A stretch of DNA of 64,000 bases, from NCBI RefSeq assembly GCF_003047265.1, contig NZ_PZYY01000003.1, positions 186,001-250,000 of the forward strand. The letters run 5' to 3'. The notes under the pieces were generated by a model. It ran no database searches. It was not told the DNA's origin and saw nothing but the letters and a program-made list of their open reading frames with translations. This document shows, one piece after another, positions 55,494 through 64,000 of this stretch. This DNA is from Nocardioides terrigena (GTDB lineage Bacteria; Actinomycetota; Actinomycetes; Propionibacteriales; Nocardioidaceae). A program made the translations under genes and the position numbers. Numbering within the stretch: position 1 is the stretch's first letter; every line of letters begins with the position of its first letter.

Positions 55494-57241
55494 TGTCCCT
55501 CACCTTCCTCGGAACCGACGGGCCCGTCCCCCGGCGCGGCCCGGGACGCCGACAGGGCAGACACGGCCCGGTGGACGTTGCCGTGGATGTGGTCGGCCCC
55601 GAGCCGCTCCACCGCACCCTCGCGCTCGAGCATGGCACGGACGGCCGGCCGGACCGCCGCCAGCCGGAGCTCGATCCCCGACTCCGCCGCCATCCGGATG
55701 ATCTCCGAGACCGTCGAGGCGCCCTGTGAGTCCACGAAGTTGACCCCCGCGAAGTGCAGCACCACCCCGCGGAGGTCGGGGGCCAGCATGACGGTGCGCA
55801 TCCGGTCCTCGATCGCGTCCGCGGTCGCGAAGAAGACGCCGCCGTCCATGCGCATCACCACGACCCCGGGCAGCGTCTCGTCCTCGGGGTGCTGGTCGAG
55901 GTCCCGGAAGACCTGGGTCCCGCGCTCACGGCCGAGCGTCGAGAGCTGCGGGTGCGTCGCGACGTACACCAGCCACAGCAGGGACAGCGCGATGCCGATG
56001 ACCACCCCGGCGAGTATGCCGAAGACGAGGGTCCCGAGGATCGCGGCCGTCGCCACCCAAAAGTCGGACCTCGACACCCGGCGGAGCCGTCGCATCTCGC
56101 CGACGTCCATCATCCCCATGACCACCGCCTCGATGATGAGTGCGGCGAGGACCGGCTTGGGCAGGGACGAGAAGAGGGGCGCCAGCACGAGGAGCGCCAG
56201 GAGGACGGTGACGCCCGAGGTCAGCGACGCCAGGCCGGTCCTCGCCCCCGAGCGGTCGTTGAGCGAGCTGGCGGACAGGCTCGTCGAGACCGGCATCCCT
56301 TGCAGGAGCCCGGCGCCGATGTTGGCGGCCGACTGGGCGACCGACTCCTGGTCGATGTCGACCTGGTAGCGGTGCCGGGCCGCCATGGCCCGGGCGTCCC
56401 CGGCGGTCTGGGAGAACCCGATCATCACGAGCGCGAAGGCGGCCACCAGGACCGTGCCGGCGTGGTCCACCAGCAGTCCGGGGTCGGGCACGTCGAGGGA
56501 CGGCAGCCCGCGGGGGATGTCCCCGACCAGGGCCACGCCGCGTGCGCCCAGGTCGAGCACCGCAGCCGCGAGGAGGCCGCCCACCAGCAGGACCAGGGCG
56601 CCGGGGACCCGGGGAGCGACCCACCGGAGGCCGAAGACGACGGCGAGCGCGACGACGCCGACCACCAGCGTGGCGAGGTGCGCCTGGTCCAGCGTGGACA
56701 GCCACGACCAGAGCTCCTGGAACGAGTTGTCGCCCTCGCTGTCGGTGCCCGTCAGCTTGGGCAGCTCCCCGATGACGACGTCGATGGCGGCACCGAAGAG
56801 GAACCCGGTCACGACGGCGCGGGAGAGGAACTGCGACAGCCACCCCATCTTGAAAACGGCGAGGGCGAGGAAGAACAGACCGCTCGTGAGCGTGATCCCG
56901 GCGACGAGGGTGGCCACGTCGGAGGGGTCGGTCAGACCGGTCGCCAGCACGGCACCGCCGGCGACCGCCGCGAGCCCCGAGCTGGGACCCATGGAGATCT
57001 GCCGGCAGCTCCCGAACAGCGCGTAGAGGATCGTCCCGGCGGCCGCGGCGTACAGGCCGTTCTCGAGCGGTACGCCGGCGATCTCGGCGTACCCGAGGTT
57101 CTTCGGGATGATCAGGGCCGCCACCACGACACCGGCGACGAGGTCTCCCCGCAGCCAGGCCGACTGGTAGCCGCGCAGCTGCTCGACGATCGGCAGGACC
57201 TGCAGCACCCGCCACCGGGTGGGCGGGACCTCCACCGTCAT
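55490..57241 (-). CDS. SulP-family anion transporter with STAS domain
   Basis: A 583-aa SLC26/SulP protein. The membrane part (residues 20-430) opens with LVAGVVVAALIIPKNLGYAE, IAGVPLENGLYAA and GTILYALFGSCRQISMGPSS. The C-terminal STAS domain (about 455-565) contains GVVLHFAGVNFVDSQGASTV, with the Ser of the DSQG phosphorylation site. Likely substrates are sulfate, bicarbonate or other small anions. Its stop is coupled to the CYTH-Ppx gene, and the CYTH gene lies 16 bp upstream, so the minus-strand genes 58064-53952 form one operon. Confidence 0.92.
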   Translation of the reverse strand: MTVEVPPTRWRVLQVLPIVEQLRGYQSAWLRGDLVAGVVVAALIIPKNLGYAEIAGVPLENGLYAAAAGTILYALFGSCRQISMGPSSGLAAVAGGAVLATGLTDPSDVATLVAGITLTSGLFFLALAVFKMGWLSQFLSRAVVTGFLFGAAIDVVIGELPKLTGTDSEGDNSFQELWSWLSTLDQAHLATLVVGVVALAVVFGLRWVAPRVPGALVLLVGGLLAAAVLDLGARGVALVGDIPRGLPSLDVPDPGLLVDHAGTVLVAAFALVMIGFSQTAGDARAMAARHRYQVDIDQESVAQSAANIGAGLLQGMPVSTSLSASSLNDRSGARTGLASLTSGVTVLLALLVLAPLFSSLPKPVLAALIIEAVVMGMMDVGEMRRLRRVSRSDFWVATAAILGTLVFGILAGVVIGIALSLLWLVYVATHPQLSTLGRERGTQVFRDLDQHPEDETLPGVVVMRMDGGVFFATADAIEDRMRTVMLAPDLRGVVLHFAGVNFVDSQGASTVSEIIRMAAESGIELRLAAVRPAVRAMLEREGAVERLGADHIHGNVHRAVSALSASRAAPGDGPVGSEEGEGQ

Positions 57242-57257
57242 GGCGGGCCGACCCCGC

Positions 57258-58064
57258 TCACGCCGAACCGTGGGGCGGCTGCGCGCGCTGCTCCTCGACG
57301 AGCTCGGCAGAGAAGAACTCGAGGGCCGTCTTGGTCTTCGTCTGCTGCTCGCCCGAGACGTCCAGGCCCTTGGCGGCCAGGAAGGCCCTCAGCTCAGCCG
57401 CGGCCTGGAAGGCCTCGGCGGGAGGGCACTTGGCCGACAGCTCGACGATCCGCGACCCGTCGGGATAGAACCAGAGCTCGGCGACGAGGCGCATGCGCAG
57501 CTCGGGGGGACGCAGCTTCAGCTTGAAGACCGTGATCGGGCCGAGGATCGACAGGTCGTCCAGCTCGAGGCCCTCCGGCGCATGCGCCTTGTAGAACTGC
57601 CGCTGCTCCTTGGAGTACAGCTTGTGGATGCCCTTGCGGCCCGCTGCGACGTCCAGCACGTCCGCGGAGCCCAAGGTGGCCTTCATGGTCGCGGAGCACA
57701 CGAAGCCGCCCGGCATCGCGTCGACCTCGACGACGAGGTTGTCCGAGCTCCGCTCCTGCTGCACCTCGGCCGGCACCACGGGCCGCAGCTTGACCACGGA
57801 GTCGTCCCCCCGCCCCTGCACCCGCCGAGCCCTGACGACCACACCCACCCCGTTGAGGGCCAGGTCAGGGGTGTCGAAGAAGTACACCTGCCGGATCTGC
57901 GCGTCGAGCGGGTCCACGCCCAGGGCCGCCACGGCCGCGCGTCGATAGGAGTCCGGCACCGTCAGCTTGAGCTCGACGCTGTCCGCGTCCCTGGCCAGCG
58001 CCAGCACCTCGCCGACCTGGGCGTCGGTGAGTCGGGCCGGGGCTTCCTCTGCACTGCTGGACAT
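57258..58064 (-). CDS. CYTH-domain protein
   Basis: A 268-aa protein with the CYTH ExExK-like first strand in ADSVELKLTVPDSYRRAAVA, basic strands VYFFDTPDLALNGVGVVVRA and DSVVKLRPVVPAEV, and acidic strand NLVVEVDAMPG. CYTH enzymes hydrolyse triphosphate, nucleotides or thiamine triphosphate, and some bind polyphosphate. It is the upstream gene of the SulP-Ppx operon. The ATG at 58064 is used. Confidence 0.85.
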   Translation of the reverse strand: MSSSAEEAPARLTDAQVGEVLALARDADSVELKLTVPDSYRRAAVAALGVDPLDAQIRQVYFFDTPDLALNGVGVVVRARRVQGRGDDSVVKLRPVVPAEVQQERSSDNLVVEVDAMPGGFVCSATMKATLGSADVLDVAAGRKGIHKLYSKEQRQFYKAHAPEGLELDDLSILGPITVFKLKLRPPELRMRLVAELWFYPDGSRIVELSAKCPPAEAFQAAAELRAFLAAKGLDVSGEQQTKTKTALEFFSAELVEEQRAQPPHGSA

Positions 58065-58091
58065 CGCGTGCTTCCTTCTACTCGTTGGACG

Positions 58092-58427
58092 TCAGACCGG
58101 GTTGTCGGCCGCGGGGGCCGGGTGCCACGAGCCCCAACGTCGAGGTGCGGGCAGCGATGATCGCGCTGGCGCCTCCGCGGGAGGACCGAGGTGGTCGGAC
58201 AGCTCCTCCTTGGCCTGCTTGCGGACCAGGAGCACCACGAAGTCCCGGACCGGCGCGCTGTCGTAGTGCGACCAGAGGCACTGCACGAGGACGGACACCT
58301 GGTCGCCCGGGACCGACGGGAACTCGGCCTGCAGCTCGAGCACGAGCGAGCTCATCGCCAGCCCCTCGTCCTTCTCCCCCCGCTGGAGCGGAGTGCGCGG
58401 ACCCGGGTCGTCGACCTCGATCGTCAT
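58092..58427 (-). CDS. Small three-helix-bundle protein (111 aa)
   Basis: From the ATG at 58427: MTIEVDDPGPRTPLQRGEKD, then SSLVLELQAEFPSVPGDQVS and LWSHYDSAPVRDFVVLLVRK. The PxV..V..L pattern with predicted helices matches the N-terminal dimerisation domain found on some actinobacterial phosphatase-like proteins, here as a stand-alone gene. The Pro-rich C-terminus looks disordered. It lies 28 bp upstream of the CYTH gene and may be its operon leader. Confidence 0.65.
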   Translation of the reverse strand: MTIEVDDPGPRTPLQRGEKDEGLAMSSLVLELQAEFPSVPGDQVSVLVQCLWSHYDSAPVRDFVVLLVRKQAKEELSDHLGPPAEAPARSSLPAPRRWGSWHPAPAADNPV

Positions 58428-59237
58428 GGCTGGCCCACTTTCCGCTCTCAGGATCCTCGGGCCCTCCGGACCCATGGCTGGTGCATCCACGATGAGCACT
58501 CCCCGCGGTCGCCGCATCCTCCGGAGCGGGTGAGTCGTTCGGATGCGCCTAGCCTTGACCCATGCGCCTGCTGCTCCTCCGCCACGGTCAGACCTCTGCC
58601 AACACGACCGCCGCGCTGGACACCGCCGCCCCCGGGCACGAGCTCACCGAGCTCGGCCTCCGTCAGGCGCGGGCAGCCGGCCGCGCCCTCGGCACGCTCG
58701 GCATCGGCGCCGTCGCGGTCTCCACGGCCACCCGCACGAGCCAGACCGCGATGCCGCTCGTCCGGTCGCTCGGGCTGGAGCCGGTCCGGCACGACGGACT
58801 CCGCGAGATCGCGGCCGGCGACTTCGAGATGCGCAACGACCACGAGGCCATCGAGGGCTACCTCGGCACCATCGGGGGGTGGCTCGAGGGCGACCTCCTC
58901 CGCCGGATGCCCGGCGGCGAGACCGGGCACGAGTTCCTCGCGAGGTACGACGCCGCTGTCGCCCGCGTCTGCGCCCGGGGCAGCGACGTCACCCTGGTCG
59001 TGAGCCACGGTGCCGCGATCCGCACCTGGGTCACCCACCGGGCCGGCGGCGACCACGCGCCGATCCACGAGGGCCTGCACAACACGGGCTGCATCACCCT
59101 CGACGGGAGCCCCGACGAGGGCTGGACGGTCGCCTCGTGGCACCGCGAGCCCATCGGCGGAGCGTGGCTCGACGACCTGTCCGCCCCGGACCCGACCGGG
59201 GCGACCTCGACCCCGACGAGGCAGCCGAGGACTCCCC

Positions 59238-62981
<3,744 letters not shown>

Positions 62982-63348
62982 AGGGCTCTCGGCTCCTCTC
63001 GGCTGGGATCGCCAGCCTAGGTTCGGCGTTCCACTGTGTGGACACCATTCCCAGATCGTGACACCGCCCGGCGGTGCCCCCGAAATCCCGGGCACCCCCC
63101 GGGAGTCGGTCCCGGTGGTGCCGTCCGGGCGCCGGGCATGGCCCGCGTGGGGGTCGAGCGCCGACCGGTCGGGGGATCCCCGCGCCGCCCGGGACGCCTA
63201 GCGTCGCGGCGTGGGGTGTTCGAGCCAGGGGGCCGGGGACCTTGTTCGTGGGGAGCGACCGCCGCCGTGACGGGGGCGGCGGCGCTCGCTCGGACCCGCC
63301 GCCGCGGTTGGCCGCCGCTCGGGCCGCCGCGCGGACTACGCTGGAACG
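62982..63348. other. Divergent metH-PAC2 intergenic region
   Basis: About 370 bp that must carry both promoters. GC-rich runs and a CCCGGGCACCCCCCGGG-type inverted repeat near 63088-63105 are visible, but no cobalamin or SAM riboswitch was recognised. Confidence 0.4.
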
Positions 63349-64000
63349 GTGATCGAGTTCGACGATGTCCAGGACCTGGTGTCTCCCGTGGTGATCGCGG
63401 CCTTCGAGGGCTGGAACGACGCAGCGGACGCCGCGTCCTCGGTCGTCGACCACCTCATGGACGTGTGGGACGCCCACGTCATCGGGGCCATCGACCCCGA
63501 GGAGTTCTACGACTTCCAGGTCAACCGCCCGATGGTGGGCACCGACGACAACGGCCACCGGCGGCTCACGTGGCCCACCACCCGGATCGCGATCGCCTCT
63601 CCCCCGGGCCTGCACCGCGACGTGATCCTCATCCGTGGCATCGAGCCCAACATGCGCTGGCGCCAGTTCTGCGCCGAGCTGCTCGCCGCCTGCGACGACC
63701 TCGGGGGCGAGCTCGTGGTGACCCTCGGGGCGTTGCTGGCCGACGCACCGCACACCCGCCCCATCCCGGTCACCGGGACCGCCACGGAGCCCGACCTGGT
63801 GGACCGGCTCAAGCTCGAGCAGTCGACGTACGAGGGTCCGACGGGCATCGTCGGCGTCTTCCAGGACGCGTGCATCCAGCTCGACATCCCGGCCGCGTCC
63901 TACTGGGCCGCCGTGCCGCACTACGTCGCGCAGCCGCCCTGCCCCAAGGCGACCCTGGCCCTCATCGGGCAGCTCGAGGACCTGCTGGAGTGCAGCATCC
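63349..64000 (+). CDS. PAC2-family protein, N-terminal part
   Basis: The GTG at 63349 opens VIEFDDVQDLVSPVVIAAFE, then GWNDAADAASSVVDHLMDVW, the signature start of actinobacterial PAC2 (proteasome-assembly-chaperone-like) proteins; PxPVTGTATEPDLV-type sequence follows and the frame leaves the window at 64000. The function in bacteria is uncertain. It is divergent from metH (about 370 bp apart), a pairing also known from mycobacteria. Confidence 0.9.
   Translation, partial: MIEFDDVQDLVSPVVIAAFEGWNDAADAASSVVDHLMDVWDAHVIGAIDPEEFYDFQVNRPMVGTDDNGHRRLTWPTTRIAIASPPGLHRDVILIRGIEPNMRWRQFCAELLAACDDLGGELVVTLGALLADAPHTRPIPVTGTATEPDLVDRLKLEQSTYEGPTGIVGVFQDACIQLDIPAASYWAAVPHYVAQPPCPKATLALIGQLEDLLECSI

Overview
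The window is a high-GC (about 70%) actinobacterial chromosome segment. GTG starts are common, ATGA/GTGA gene overlaps are frequent, and the protein families (PAC2, MetH, IcmF, CYTH/Ppx, SulP) suggest a Nocardioides-like member of the Nocardioidaceae. That taxonomic placement is inference from gene content.

Layout. (1) 1-1744 is core chromosome: the start of a site-2 protease, a RecB-family nuclease and a HAD hydrolase. (2) About 1708-49090 is an integrated genomic island of about 47 kb. It is bounded by a 29-bp perfect direct repeat that overlaps the 5' end of the HAD gene, and an excisionase plus tyrosine integrase sit just inside the left end. (3) 49.1-64 kb is core chromosome again: MarR-icmF-BtuF-like, CYTH-Ppx fusion, SulP, CYTH, a phosphoglycerate-mutase-type phosphatase, metH and PAC2. 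The RecB...metH-PAC2 neighbourhood is, from memory, an actinobacterial arrangement, so the island appears to have split it.

Inside the island, 3.5-12.6 kb is gene-poor and decayed: a truncated response regulator, two IS110-family elements, a solo relic of an IS110 left end and several small ORFs. 12.7-16.7 kb is a MarR-led operon (CPBP protease, serine hydrolase with a premature stop, class V aminotransferase). 16.8-31 kb is a patchwork of single genes and pseudogenes, including a complete Lon protease with a ClgR-like operator, a UGT-type glycosyltransferase, a frameshifted PD40/thrombospondin-repeat surface protein and a second tyrosine recombinase. 31-36.5 kb holds a secreted protein and two coupled Fe(II)/2-oxoglutarate oxygenase-like genes, divergent from a two-component system. 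36.7-43 kb has a quinone-oxidoreductase-like enzyme and a tartrate-type catabolic module (DASS transporter, tartrate dehydrogenase, glycerate kinase, LysR). 43-48.3 kb ends with a GIY-YIG protein, two unknown genes and a coupled DUF262-HEPN pair that looks like a defence or toxin system.

The most unusual structure is a roughly 20-bp motif (CAGGCGGCG-GNNN-GACGC) in about a dozen intergenic copies. All are on the + strand, none was noticed outside the island, and several times they bracket exactly one gene in either orientation. It looks like a cassette-boundary or recombination site without being a classical integron attC. Other notable points are a dioxygenase-like protein with Ser in place of the iron-binding acid, paired LysR boxes at the tartrate module, triple MarR operators at icmF, and a second att-like homology block outside the right island end.
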